Positions 18,650 through 27,346 of a stretch of 64,000 nucleotides of DNA are shown here, one piece after another. The number at the start of each line of letters is the position of its first letter. Position 1 is the stretch's first letter. Source of the DNA: Novipirellula artificiosorum. Its GTDB lineage: Bacteria; Planctomycetota; Planctomycetia; Pirellulales; Pirellulaceae. The notes under the pieces are model-generated. The model searched no databases, was not told the DNA's origin, and was given only the letters and a program-made list of their open reading frames with translations. The stretch lies in the NCBI RefSeq assembly GCF_007860135.1, contig NZ_SJPV01000002.1, positions 832,267-896,266 on the forward strand, written 5' to 3'. The translations under genes and the position numbers were made by a program.

Positions 18650-19327
18650 TTAGTTTAAGTTGGGGTCACCGAAGCGGACGCCGGGAGCCATCGAGTTGAG
18701 GATGTCGTGTCCACAGCGTTTGACGGCGATTTCCCAAACATTATCGGCATCTCCAAACAGAATGTCGGGATCGACTTGTCCAATCAGCCAGCCCCCCACT
18801 CGCAATTCTTCGTCCAATTGTCCTGGCCCCCAGCCGCTGTAGTTTGCCACGAAGCGAACTTTTGCATCACGACGATGCAACAGGATTCTCAGATGGTCGT
18901 CGTCGCCCGTGATCCATGCTGGGGGGGTCCCCAAGTCGATCGACATGCTACCGAACGGATCGGCAGGATGATTCTGGATCGTAAACTTGGCTCCCGCCGT
19001 CGTCGATTCATTAGGCCCCAATTCATCGTCCGGATCAAAGCCGACCGGGCCACAGGGTTCGCCAACGCCCGCCAGATCGTGCAGTGCCAACAATGGCCCT
19101 TCGACTGGGCCGCCGCGATAAATGAAATCGTCGTCACGCGGCTGTCCACCTTTGGTGGTGCTCATTTCAACCAAATCGCGAAACCGGCGCTGTGTCGGCC
19201 GGTTGATTGCCAATCCAAACGCTCCCTCGACGTCGTGGCGAATAACAAAAATCACCGATCGCATGAAATTACCATCACTCAAATAGGGTGATGCGATCAG
19301 CAAACGGCCGGATGCGTTTTCGGACAT
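18650..19327 (-). CDS. AlgH/YqgE-family (UPF0301) protein
   Basis: 225 aa from ATG 19327, with GGGGGA about 10 bases upstream; a further GTG at 19357 would add ten residues. Characteristic motifs are GRLLIASPYLSDGNFMRSVI at the N-terminus, GAFGLAINRPT, YRGGPVEGPLLALHD and VANYSGWGPGQLDEEL. This cytoplasmic family has been linked to regulation in proteobacteria, but the biochemical function remains undefined. It is preceded on the same strand by the KAS III gene (gap 57 bases). Confidence 0.93.
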   Translation of the reverse strand: MSENASGRLLIASPYLSDGNFMRSVIFVIRHDVEGAFGLAINRPTQRRFRDLVEMSTTKGGQPRDDDFIYRGGPVEGPLLALHDLAGVGEPCGPVGFDPDDELGPNESTTAGAKFTIQNHPADPFGSMSIDLGTPPAWITGDDDHLRILLHRRDAKVRFVANYSGWGPGQLDEELRVGGWLIGQVDPDILFGDADNVWEIAVKRCGHDILNSMAPGVRFGDPNLN

Positions 19328-19384
19328 GACTCTATGTTCCCCCTGGTCGTGCGTCACGTTTCAGCTGTGCGACGATCGTGAATC

Positions 19385-20410
19385 TCAGCGAGTGGCTGCT
19401 GTCACGGTCTCGGCTGAGGCATCGCGCCATAGGCAACCCGCCCATGACAATCCTACGCCGAAGCCGATCAACATGTTAGTCGACTCGGCTCGAAGATCAC
19501 CACGACGGCGGAGCCGATCGATCAAAATCGGCAGGGTACACGAAACCGTATTGCCAACATCCGCCAATTCAATTGGGATCCGTTCGGGGGCGACACCCAT
19601 GCGGTTGCCCAGCTGATCCAGCATCTTCCAGGTCGCTTGGTGCATCAGGTAGCGGTCGATATCGGAATCGTGAAGTCCGTTGGCTTCGAGGATCTCGTTA
19701 ATCAATCGCGGTACCGCTTCGACGGTGAAATTGATCAGGCTTGGCCCATCCATGTACAGTCGGCTTTTCCAGCGTTTGCGGTGTCGCGGCTTGATTGCAT
19801 GCTCAGCGGGACGGCTGCCGCCATCGCTGACCAGTAGCATGTCGCCGCCGCTGCCATCGCTGCCGAATTGGAATCCCCACAAACTGGGGTTTTCACCCGC
19901 AGTCAACAAGGTCGCTGCCGCGGCATCCCCAAAGATGGTTCGCAAGCTGCGGTCATCAGGGTCGATGTATTTGCTGTACGTTTCCGCCGTCAACAACAGG
20001 ATGTTCTTGGCCACGCCGCTTTGGATCAGACCATCCGCGACCGCAGATCCATAAACGAAGCCGCTGCAGCCGAGGTTGAAATCAAGGGCGCCGCAACGCG
20101 TTGGCAAGCCGAGGCGGTCTTGGATCAAGCAGCTCGTCGTCGGCAAGGGGTAATCGGGGGTCTGGGTGCAGAACAGCAAAAAGTCAATTTTACTGCGGTC
20201 AATTTTGTGTTCGCTGATCAGCTTCTCCGCTGCGGCGACCGCCAAATCGCTTGCCGTCTCGTCGGGTTCGGCAATGTGACGCTGGCGAATTCCCGTCTTT
20301 TCCTCGATAAGCTTGAGGTCCCAATTTGGAAAATTCGCTTGCAAGGCTTCGTTGGTTTCCACTCTCGAAGGCAAGTGGATAGCGATGGGGCCAATTTGAG
20401 CGTGCGGCAC
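19385..20410 (-). CDS. 3-oxoacyl-ACP synthase III family (FabH-like)
   Basis: 341-aa thiolase-fold condensing enzyme. The catalytic triad is visible: Cys115 in NLGCSGF, His257 in MHQAT and Asn287 in GNTVSC. In FabH itself the corresponding motifs are HQAN and GNTSAAS, so the substrate may not be acetyl-CoA plus malonyl-ACP. KTGIRQRHIAEPDE and FGDAAAATLL are standard. It could start fatty acid synthesis or make a specialised lipid. The gene stands alone, not in a fab operon. Confidence 0.9.
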   Translation of the reverse strand: MPHAQIGPIAIHLPSRVETNEALQANFPNWDLKLIEEKTGIRQRHIAEPDETASDLAVAAAEKLISEHKIDRSKIDFLLFCTQTPDYPLPTTSCLIQDRLGLPTRCGALDFNLGCSGFVYGSAVADGLIQSGVAKNILLLTAETYSKYIDPDDRSLRTIFGDAAAATLLTAGENPSLWGFQFGSDGSGGDMLLVSDGGSRPAEHAIKPRHRKRWKSRLYMDGPSLINFTVEAVPRLINEILEANGLHDSDIDRYLMHQATWKMLDQLGNRMGVAPERIPIELADVGNTVSCTLPILIDRLRRRGDLRAESTNMLIGFGVGLSWAGCLWRDASAETVTAATR

Positions 20411-20705
20411 GGGAAAGATCCATTCATGGCCGGAGAGAATATTTGGTCTGTTTTCAGCGAGAGACAGAATACAGCTGAGAGCCTGAGGGCGGAAGTGAGG
20501 AAAGTGAGGAAGGGTTTGGCTCGTGATCTGGGTCGACTCTCTTGAAATGCTTCCTGTTTCGCTTGCCGAACGGGGCGCCCGGCAAGCCGCCCGGCTTCAC
20601 GCGACAAAGCACGAGCTCGCACCGTTGCACTGCTCGAAAAATTTCCTCAGGTAGACCTTGCAAACTTTTTCGGCACTCGATAATCTCTCGCGTATTGAGA
20701 GTTTT

Positions 20706-20778
20706 GCGGCTGTAGCTCAGTTGGCAGAGCACAACGTTGCCAACGTTGTTGTCGTGGGTTCGAATCCCATCAGCCGCT
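20706..20778 (+). tRNA. tRNA-Gly (anticodon GCC)
   Basis: 73-nt cloverleaf. Acceptor GCGGCTG pairs with CAGCCGC. The D-arm is AGCTCAGTTGGCAGAGC, the anticodon arm CAACG-TTGCCAA-CGTTG with GCC at 20739-20741, and the T-arm GTGGGTTCGAATCCCAT. CCA is not encoded. It reads GGC and GGU. Confidence 0.97.
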
Positions 20779-21092
20779 CTTTTTCTTTCATCTCTCTGTT
20801 CTCGCTCGTCACGCTGACGACTTGCTGTCCCGGTCGCTTGCTGCGTTTCCTCGCGTCGCTCGGGTCTCGTTCGGCTGTCCCACGCCATGGGTGAACGGTT
20901 CGACATGAAGTCCCGCACTCGCGTCGCTGCCCGCTTCCCAACCCGGCGGGGGTGACGTTAAACTATCGGACTTGCACCCAACACGTTCGGGGCAAAATGT
21001 TCGGGGATGGTGAAATCGCTTGTCGATTTGTTTACCGATCCCCGGTTCCCTGCTCCCATGATCAAGCTGAAAGACGAGAGGCTTTACACAGG
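20779..21092. other. Intergenic region upstream of tig
   Basis: About 310 bases between tRNA-Gly and trigger factor, expected to hold the tig promoter. I see no clear -35/-10 pair, hairpin or gene. Confidence 0.3.
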
Positions 21093-22589
21093 ATGTCCAC
21101 CTCCACTGAGTCCGAGACAACCCAAGTCCCAGAAGAAAAGAAACCCGTTCAGCTCGAAGCGAAGGTTGAAAGCCCGAGTGCTTGCCTGCGTGAGGTGATC
21201 GTGACGATCCCGCACGCAGAAGTCGAGCGATATTTGAAAGATGCGTACGACGAGATCGTGCCCGAAGCCAGCGTTGCGGGTTTCCGTGCCGGTCGCGCAC
21301 CGCGAAAGCTGGTCGAGAAGCAATTCCGCGATCGCGTTCGAGAGCAAGTCAAAGGGACGCTGTTGATGGATTCGCTGGCCCAGGTCAGCGAGAATGAGAA
21401 TTTTTCGGCGATCGGCGAGCCTGATTTCGATTTTGAATCGATCGAGTTGCCCGAAGAAGGAGACTTCAAGTACCAATTCAGTATCGAGGTTCGTCCTGAT
21501 TTTGAGACGCCAACCTGGAAAGGTCTCGAGCTTTCCAAGCCCGTCGAAGAAATTTCCGACGACGACGTTCAAGAGTCGCTCGAGCGAGTGTTGGGACGAT
21601 ACGCAACCTTGGAAGCGACGGATGAGGCGGCGGAACTCGGCGACAAGTTGGTGGTCACCATCAAGTTTTCCGATGAAGGGAAATTCTTGTCGCAGATCGA
21701 GGAAGAACGCATCACGTTCTGCAAGCGGCTCAGTTTGTCGGATGGCGTGATCGAGGATTTCGGTACGTTGATGAAGGATGTCACCGAAGGCGAAACCCGC
21801 ACGGGCAAGGTCAAGGTCAGCGAAGGGGCCAGTATCGAAGCGATGCGTGGCAAAGAGATCGACGCCGAGATTACCGTGATCGAGGTGCTCAAGAGTGAAT
21901 TGCCGAAGTTGACGGAATCGTTCTTGGAAGAGTTGGGTGATTTTGAATCCGAGCAGGAATTACGTGGCTTCGTTCGCGACTCGCTGACGCGACAAGCAGA
22001 TTACCGAACCCAACAATCGCTGCGTGAGTCGGTGGTTGAGAAATTGGCGGGAAGCGCCGACTTCGAACTTCCTGAGTCCTTGGTGCAGCGTCAAACGCAG
22101 CGAGAATTGCAGCGGAAGGTTCTGGAGCTGCGGCGCAGCGGCTTTGACGAAGACAACATTCGTCGCTTCGTGAATGCGTCACGTCAAAATGCGAAAGCTT
22201 CAACCGAAGCAGCACTTCGCGAACACTTCATTCTCGAGAAAATTGCCGAGGAGGAGAATGTGGATGCGGAAGCTGGCGATTACGATGCGGAAATCGCGTT
22301 GATCGCTCAGCAAAGCGACATGGCAGAACGGAAGGTTCGCGCTCGACTGGAAAAGAGTGGCCAAATGGATGCGATTCGCAACCAAATCGTGGAACGAAAA
22401 GTCATTGAGATGATCGTGGAAGCGGCCAAGGTTAGCGAAGAAAAGGTTGAGAAGTCGGGCGGCGATGAAGACGACGAATTCGCCGTCTACCACAGTGTGC
22501 TGGCGACACGTGAAGAGGCTTCGATCCCCGAAGCCAAGTACGAAGACAATACGCCTAAGGCGGCGGAAAAGGAAACGGAAAAGGACTGA
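21093..22589 (+). CDS. tig: Trigger factor (ribosome-associated chaperone, peptidyl-prolyl isomerase)
   Basis: 498 aa from ATG 21093; a longer in-frame reading from 20952 has no conserved content. It binds nascent chains at the ribosome exit. The ribosome-binding signature GFRAGRAPRKLVEKQF is at about residues 66-81. The PPIase (FKBP-like) region follows (GDKLVVTIKFSDEGK and VSEGASIEAMRGKEIDAEI), then the helical C-terminal arms. An acidic low-complexity tail (KSGGDEDDEFAVYHS onward) exceeds the usual length of about 430-450. A terminator hairpin follows at 22611-22640. Confidence 0.95.
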   Translation: MSTSTESETTQVPEEKKPVQLEAKVESPSACLREVIVTIPHAEVERYLKDAYDEIVPEASVAGFRAGRAPRKLVEKQFRDRVREQVKGTLLMDSLAQVSENENFSAIGEPDFDFESIELPEEGDFKYQFSIEVRPDFETPTWKGLELSKPVEEISDDDVQESLERVLGRYATLEATDEAAELGDKLVVTIKFSDEGKFLSQIEEERITFCKRLSLSDGVIEDFGTLMKDVTEGETRTGKVKVSEGASIEAMRGKEIDAEITVIEVLKSELPKLTESFLEELGDFESEQELRGFVRDSLTRQADYRTQQSLRESVVEKLAGSADFELPESLVQRQTQRELQRKVLELRRSGFDEDNIRRFVNASRQNAKASTEAALREHFILEKIAEEENVDAEAGDYDAEIALIAQQSDMAERKVRARLEKSGQMDAIRNQIVERKVIEMIVEAAKVSEEKVEKSGGDEDDEFAVYHSVLATREEASIPEAKYEDNTPKAAEKETEKD

Positions 22590-22610
22590 TCCCTCGGTTC
22601 CTCGAATGCG

Positions 22611-22640
22611 AAGGGAAGTCATCTTTGGCTTCCCTTTTTT
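22611..22640 (+). terminator. Rho-independent terminator after tig
   Basis: AAGGGAAG (22611-22618) pairs with CTTCCCTT (22629-22636) around a 10-base loop, followed by a T-run to 22640. Confidence 0.85.
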
Positions 22641-22781
22641 CGTAAAGCGGTACTGCTGCAATGGGCGAACTGCTGGGGCGGATCACGTTCGTCTGCTACC
22701 GTGGGTCCCAGGAACTGTTCCTGATCCCCCTCCCTTGCCGCGACCATTGATGTTCCTTTCCGGTAGCCCAAAGTAACCACC

Positions 22782-23390
22782 ATGATCGATCAACTTACGA
22801 AACTTCGTATCATTCCCGTTGTCGCAATCGAATCCTCACTCGATGCAGAGCCGCTCGCCGACGCGCTCTGCGAAGGTGGGTTGCCGGTTGCTGAGATCAC
22901 GCTGCGTACCGATGCAGGAATCGGCGCCATCGCAGCGCTTTCGAGACGCCAGGATTTTCTGGTCGGAGCGGGAACCGTTCACAGTGTGGAGCAAGCCAAA
23001 CGGGTTGCGGATGCGGGGGCGAAGTTTATCGTTTCACCTGGCTTCAACCCCAAGACCGTCCAGTGGTGTTTGGATCATCAGATGCCAATCTTCCCAGGCA
23101 CGTCGAGTCCAACCGATTTGGAGATGGCCTTGGAGTTCGGGCTGTCGGTCGTCAAGTTTTTCCCTGCCGAACAAATCGGCGGCGTCAAGATGGTCAAGGC
23201 CTTGGCGAGTCCCTACGGCGATCTTCGTTTTATCCCAACCGGCGGGATTCACGCTGGAAACTTAAGCGACTACCTCAACCTGCCCTCGGTGATTGCTTGT
23301 GGTGGCAGTTGGATGGTGAAGTCCAATTGGCTAACGGAAGGTCGTTTTGAAGAAATCAAGCGAATGACCGCCGAAGCCGTCGCGCTGTAG
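22782..23390 (+). CDS. eda: KDPG/KHG aldolase (2-dehydro-3-deoxy-phosphogluconate aldolase)
   Basis: 202-aa TIM-barrel class I aldolase that splits KDPG to pyruvate and glyceraldehyde 3-phosphate. Schiff-base Lys125 lies in VVKFFPAE, general-base Glu38 in AEITLRT, and the phosphate-binding stretches are VGAGTV, FIPTGGI and CGGSWM. It is followed by a KDG-type sugar kinase, an arrangement typical of uronate or 2-keto-3-deoxygluconate use. The 125-bp element copy 2 lies between the two genes. Confidence 0.95.
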   Translation: MIDQLTKLRIIPVVAIESSLDAEPLADALCEGGLPVAEITLRTDAGIGAIAALSRRQDFLVGAGTVHSVEQAKRVADAGAKFIVSPGFNPKTVQWCLDHQMPIFPGTSSPTDLEMALEFGLSVVKFFPAEQIGGVKMVKALASPYGDLRFIPTGGIHAGNLSDYLNLPSVIACGGSWMVKSNWLTEGRFEEIKRMTAEAVAL

Positions 23391-23429
23391 TCGCTTGATG
23401 GACATGCTTGAAGCAGAAAAAGAGAACGA

Positions 23430-23554
23430 GTGGACCGTCAAGGTTAAAACTGCGATTTGGGACGTAGTGGGCTTCGCCAGAAGTCCCTCAGGACATTTGA
23501 GTTACGGATTTCTGGCGAAATCCACTACCCTAAAATTTAATGATGACGGTCCAC
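23430..23554 (+). repeat. 125-bp palindromic element, copy 2
   Basis: Perfect 11-bp ends GTGGACCGTCA / TGACGGTCCAC and the internal hairpin GGCTTCGCCAGAAGTCC / GGATTTCTGGCGAAATCC. It sits 39 bases after the eda stop and ends 19 bases before the kinase start codon, so it lies inside the presumed eda-kinase transcript. Confidence 0.9.
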
Positions 23555-23573
23555 TAGGAACGAGGTGCTTGAA

Positions 23574-24677
23574 ATGAGTCAACCGCTTTCGATAAAAGCT
23601 GCGGATCGTTGCCAGTTCGATCTGGTGTCGCTCGGTGAGGTGATGATCCGGCTCGATCCCGGCGAAACACGTATCCGCACGGCCCGGCAATTCCATGTTT
23701 GGGAAGGTGGCGGCGAGTACAACGTGGCCCGTGGATTGCGTCGCTGCTTTGGACTGCGAACGGGATTGGTCAGTGCTTTCGCAGACAATGAAATTGGTCG
23801 CCTTGCCGAAGATCTAATCTTGCAGGGCGGAGTCGACATGAGTTTCGTCAAATGGATGCCTTACGATGGCTTGGGACGCACCATTCGCAATGGACTGAAC
23901 TTTACCGAACGAGGCTTTGGGATTCGTGGCGCCGTGGGGTGCTCGGATCGCGGTTTGACCGCCGCCAGCCAATTGAAGGCGGGCGATGTCGACTGGGAAC
24001 TTCTGTTCGGGGAATTGGGGGTTCGCTGGTTTCACACCGGCGGGATCTACGCCGCATTGAGCGATTCAACTCCTGAAGTCGTGATTGAAGCGGTCCAGTG
24101 TGCAAAGAAGCATGGCACAGTCGTCAGCTACGACTTGAATTATCGGCCCTCGCTGTGGAAGGGGATTGGCGGCCATGCGAAAGCTCAGCAAGTGAACCGC
24201 GAAATTGCGAAGTGCGTCGATGTGATGATCGGCAATGAAGAGGATTTCACTGCCTGCTTGGGTTTGGACGTCGAAGGAGTCGACGAGAACATTCGCGGAA
24301 TTGATGTGGGGTCGTTCAAGCGGATGATTGAAAAGGCGGTTGCCGAGTTTCCCAATTTCTTGGCAACCGGAACGACGCTACGAGAAGTCCACACGGCGAC
24401 GGTCAACGATTGGAGTGCAATCGTGTGGTACGACGGCAAGTTCTATGAGTCGAACGATTATCCAAAACTGGAAATCATGGACCGGGTCGGCGGTGGCGAC
24501 AGTTTCGCGAGCGGATTGATCTACGGATTTCTGAACACGGGCGATCCAGCAAAGGCCGTCAACTACGGTGCCGCCCACGGTGCGCTGGCAATGACCACGC
24601 CTGGTGACACGACCATGGTCACCGTTGAAGAAGTCGAAAAAATCATTGCGGGCGGTGGAGCGAGAGTGGTCCGCTAG
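23574..24677 (+). CDS. kdgK: PfkB-family sugar kinase, probable 2-keto-3-deoxygluconate kinase
   Basis: 367 aa from ATG 23574, with GAGG about 8 bases upstream; a GTG at 23565 is less likely. Ribokinase fold: LVSLGEVMIRLDPG at the start, EGGGEYNVARGL (substrate loop), ISYD-type strand VVSYDLNYRPSLWKG, NEEDF, and the C-terminal PfkB signature DRVGGGDSFASGLIYG with the catalytic Asp. It phosphorylates KDG to KDPG, the substrate of the eda product just upstream. The role is inferred from context and from similarity to KDG kinases; another ketose cannot be excluded. Confidence 0.85.
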   Translation: MSQPLSIKAADRCQFDLVSLGEVMIRLDPGETRIRTARQFHVWEGGGEYNVARGLRRCFGLRTGLVSAFADNEIGRLAEDLILQGGVDMSFVKWMPYDGLGRTIRNGLNFTERGFGIRGAVGCSDRGLTAASQLKAGDVDWELLFGELGVRWFHTGGIYAALSDSTPEVVIEAVQCAKKHGTVVSYDLNYRPSLWKGIGGHAKAQQVNREIAKCVDVMIGNEEDFTACLGLDVEGVDENIRGIDVGSFKRMIEKAVAEFPNFLATGTTLREVHTATVNDWSAIVWYDGKFYESNDYPKLEIMDRVGGGDSFASGLIYGFLNTGDPAKAVNYGAAHGALAMTTPGDTTMVTVEEVEKIIAGGGARVVR

Positions 24678-24681
24678 CCAC

Positions 24682-24752
24682 GTTGGAGTCGTAGGCTTTA
24701 GCCGATTCGGCAAGGATCCAGCACGCAATCGGCTAAAGCCTACCACTCCAAC
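24682..24752. terminator. Large hairpin between convergent genes
   Basis: 26-base arms at 24682-24707 and 24727-24752 are inverted copies with one mismatch; the core is GTAGGCTTTAGCCGATT. It lies between the kinase gene and the convergent secreted-protein gene. It probably acts as a bidirectional terminator or is a dispersed repeat, because a related GGCTAAAGCCTGAACTCC hairpin occurs at 48401-48458. There is no T-run. Confidence 0.6.
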
Positions 24753-24764
24753 GAATCATCCGGG

Positions 24765-25589
24765 CTAGCGCCAAAGGGGCAGCGAAGGAAGCGTTGCGAT
24801 TCCGGCTCCGCTGCTTGCCGGTGTTAACGGCTGGTTGTACCCACCCGAGGTTGGGGACAATTCGCTGGCGGGAAGCCCCGATTGGCTAGGGGACCGGCGG
24901 GGAGGATCGCTAGCGATTTGACCGACCGTCGACGCTGCGATGCGCGGCGGTGCAAAGGTCGGTGGGGTTTGGGCAACCGAGGTTGCCAAAGGTGCGATTG
25001 GGGTATTCGGATCGAGAGGGCGCAGCCGCGATGCGATCATCGATTGTGCATCGTCCGCAGGCGATGCCACTCGGCCGACTGCGACCAGTTCGGTCTTTTG
25101 TTCTCGTTGCCATCGTACCATTTTCCGCGGGATTTCGATCGTTCGCTTTTCCGCAACCCACTCGGTGCGGCTGTTGGTTCGCTGGATCACCTCGTTGCAG
25201 CTTTCCCAGCGAGTCCGTGGAACGTGATGGTACGCCACCGCGGGTGGTTTGAAGGGATTCCAGCGGCCTTCCATGCGCGGTTCCCAATTGTATTCGACGA
25301 CAGGCCTTAGAATGGTTCGCGATTCAGGTCGTGTCTCGGTCACCGTTTGCGGCCGCAGGATCGTTTGTTCCTGTTTCTCGACTTTCGTTTCCACAATGGG
25401 TCGGTCAATCGTTTTGGTGCGTTGTTCGTATACGATTCCCGTTTCGGGATCGGTTACGTAGCCGCTTGGCGTCTGCGCCAACGCGGTGGTGCCAGAATAC
25501 GCGATCGTGGAAATCGTGGCGCAAGTGGCAAGTTTGGCAAAATAGTGGAACCTTGGTTTTGCGTACCACGAGCGAACTCGAGTATCCAT
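24765..25589 (-). CDS. Secreted protein of unknown function with RP-rich repeats
   Basis: 274 aa. A signal-like segment (LATCATISTIAYSGTTALAQ, about 20-39) is followed by a domain with repeated T/V-E-T and I-L-R-P patterns (EQTILRPQTVTETRPESRTI, then RPVVEYNWEPRMEGRWNPF). The C-terminal third is Pro/Ser/Ala-rich and probably disordered. I do not recognise a functional family. Similar exported proteins occur in planctomycetes, where their role is unknown. It is convergent with the sugar kinase and divergent from the Trm112-like gene. Confidence 0.8.
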   Translation of the reverse strand: MDTRVRSWYAKPRFHYFAKLATCATISTIAYSGTTALAQTPSGYVTDPETGIVYEQRTKTIDRPIVETKVEKQEQTILRPQTVTETRPESRTILRPVVEYNWEPRMEGRWNPFKPPAVAYHHVPRTRWESCNEVIQRTNSRTEWVAEKRTIEIPRKMVRWQREQKTELVAVGRVASPADDAQSMIASRLRPLDPNTPIAPLATSVAQTPPTFAPPRIAASTVGQIASDPPRRSPSQSGLPASELSPTSGGYNQPLTPASSGAGIATLPSLPLWR

Positions 25590-25733
25590 AGCAACCCCTC
25601 GCCGATGAGCAGAAACGCGAAAAGAATGGTAGTCTTTTGACCCAGATCAAGTGGTCGTTAATGCGATGACTCGATCAACCGAACACTATGATCTGTTTTC
25701 GGAAATTTGACCGCGCGACTATGAGCTCAATTA

Positions 25734-25982
25734 ATGATTGACCCAACTTTACTCGCGATCTTGCGGTGTCCACTCACTGGGCAACCGCTCCATGAGGCGG
25801 AGAATTCCCTCATTAACCGCATCAATGAGGAAATCGGGAAGGGAGAAATTCGGGATGCATTGGACCAGCGAATCACCGTCCCTATCGATTCAGGGTTGCG
25901 GATCGACGGCGGCAAAACCGTCTATCCGATCCGAGCTGGCATCGTCTGCATGGTCGCTGACGAAGCGATCGTGTTGGAGTGA
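25734..25982 (+). CDS. Trm112-family small protein
   Basis: 82 aa. LLAILRCPLTGQPLHEAEN at the N-terminus and GKTVYPIRAGIVCM at the C-terminus are the Trm112/YcaR signature. Members act as zinc-binding partners of methyltransferases or have unknown roles in bacteria. Here only the first Cys of the usual CPxC knuckle remains (CPLT), so zinc binding is doubtful. The ATG at 25734 opens the conserved MIDPTLLAIL. Confidence 0.9.
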   Translation: MIDPTLLAILRCPLTGQPLHEAENSLINRINEEIGKGEIRDALDQRITVPIDSGLRIDGGKTVYPIRAGIVCMVADEAIVLE

Positions 25983-26073
25983 GGTCGCACCGTGGACGCC
26001 AGGAGGCGATTCGTGGTGCCAGCGACGGTTGAGGCATGACGAACGCGTCCTTTCCTGCATCCATTGCCAGTCA

Positions 26074-26319
26074 CTACCAATCGCTATCCTCACCACGCTC
26101 TTCGCCACGTGGATCACTGCACCAGCGCGATAGCGATTCGACGCAAGCATCACGTTCGGTCGCATTGGTCCACAATGAGTCATCGACGTCCAACCGGACT
26201 TCGTAGTCACCTTCATGCATGCAATCGGGTTCGCCGCAAAAATGGGGCACGTCACTGATCCAAACAATTCGGTACAGCGGCACATATTTGTCGTCGATTT
26301 TGACAATCGGTGAATCCAT
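26074..26319 (-). CDS. Small uncharacterised protein with Cys/His motif
   Basis: 81 aa from ATG 26319; an upstream start at 26400 adds a low-complexity stretch overlapping proC. It has the compact soluble sequence VPLYRIVWISDVPHFCGEPD, then CMHEGDYEVRLDVDDSLW and a charged tail. Cys-x4-Cys-x-His could bind a metal. No family recognised. It lies immediately downstream of proC on the same strand (37-base gap), so it may be co-transcribed with it. Confidence 0.6.
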   Translation of the reverse strand: MDSPIVKIDDKYVPLYRIVWISDVPHFCGEPDCMHEGDYEVRLDVDDSLWTNATERDACVESLSRWCSDPRGEERGEDSDW

Positions 26320-26356
26320 CGGCTTGTTTCGTGGGGGGAGTGAAAGGGGCGAACGA

Positions 26357-27160
26357 TCAACCAAGCTCGCGGCTGCGCTCGGCAGAGGCAATGACTGCAT
26401 CCATCAGACCGGCGCGCAGCCTATTCTGTTCCAGGCTTCGCAAACCAGCAATGGTCGTCCCCCCCGGACTGGCCACGGCGTCTTTTAATTCGGCGGGATG
26501 CCGGCCCGTTTCGGCGATCATCTTGGCAGTCCCCAAAACCGTTTGCGTTGCGAGTTTTGTTGCCAAATCCCGGGGCAAGCCAGCAAAAACGCCTCCATCG
26601 GCCAAGCCTTCGATCATCAAGCAGACGTAGGCTGGCCCTGAACCGCTTAACCCGGTCACCGCATCCATTTGGCCTTCATCGACCTCGACCGCCATTCCGA
26701 CACTGCCGAGTGCCGAATCGATCCAACTTCTATCCTCGCTGGTGACGCTTTGTCCGCAACAATACGCGGACGCGCCCTCGCCAACCAGACAGGGGGTGTT
26801 TGGCATCACTCGGATGATGCGGTTGTGGCAAATCAGGTCACATAGGGTGTTCATTCGGATTCCAGCCGCGATGGAAATGACCAATTTCCCGTCCCAGGCG
26901 TTCGGGCTTTGTTTGGCTACTTTGCTAATCATGGCCGGTTTGACAGCCAATAAAACGAGGTCAGCCGATGGGATGGCTGTCTTTAAGTCCTCTGTGACAT
27001 GGACTTTAGGTCGATTCTCCTGCCACCAATTTCGGCTGGTCTTGCTCGGTTCGACGACTTGGGCTGCTGATTCGGGGATCACACCGTTGTCCAGCATGCC
27101 GCACAGCAGTGCACGCCCCATTTGTCCGCCGCCGACGACTACTAGACGCTGGTATTCCAT
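26357..27160 (-). CDS. proC: Pyrroline-5-carboxylate reductase
   Basis: 267-aa cytoplasmic enzyme for the last step of proline synthesis (P5C plus NAD(P)H to proline). ATG 27160 is preceded by CAGGAA at 7 bases and begins the Rossmann motif VVVGGGQMGRALL; an upstream start at 27205 lacks support. The P5CR signature is present as DAVTGLSGSGPAYVCLMIE with VASPGGTTIAGL. IRVMPNTPCLVGEG is the typical central motif. A small uncharacterised gene follows. Confidence 0.95.
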   Translation of the reverse strand: MEYQRLVVVGGGQMGRALLCGMLDNGVIPESAAQVVEPSKTSRNWWQENRPKVHVTEDLKTAIPSADLVLLAVKPAMISKVAKQSPNAWDGKLVISIAAGIRMNTLCDLICHNRIIRVMPNTPCLVGEGASAYCCGQSVTSEDRSWIDSALGSVGMAVEVDEGQMDAVTGLSGSGPAYVCLMIEGLADGGVFAGLPRDLATKLATQTVLGTAKMIAETGRHPAELKDAVASPGGTTIAGLRSLEQNRLRAGLMDAVIASAERSRELG

Positions 27161-27346
27161 TCGATTTCCTGAAAGATGCTTGGTTTCACACGATCTTGTC
27201 ATCATCTCAATTGACCCCCTGGGGAGCCACCCTTAAATTGATCGGTTTTTCCGTTGCTGGAAAGACCACTCGTTTTTTTCCTGCCCAACGGCCCCCCCAG
27301 CCCTTGTTGCCTCGAGAAGCGGGCAAAGTTTTTTGGAGACCGAAGC

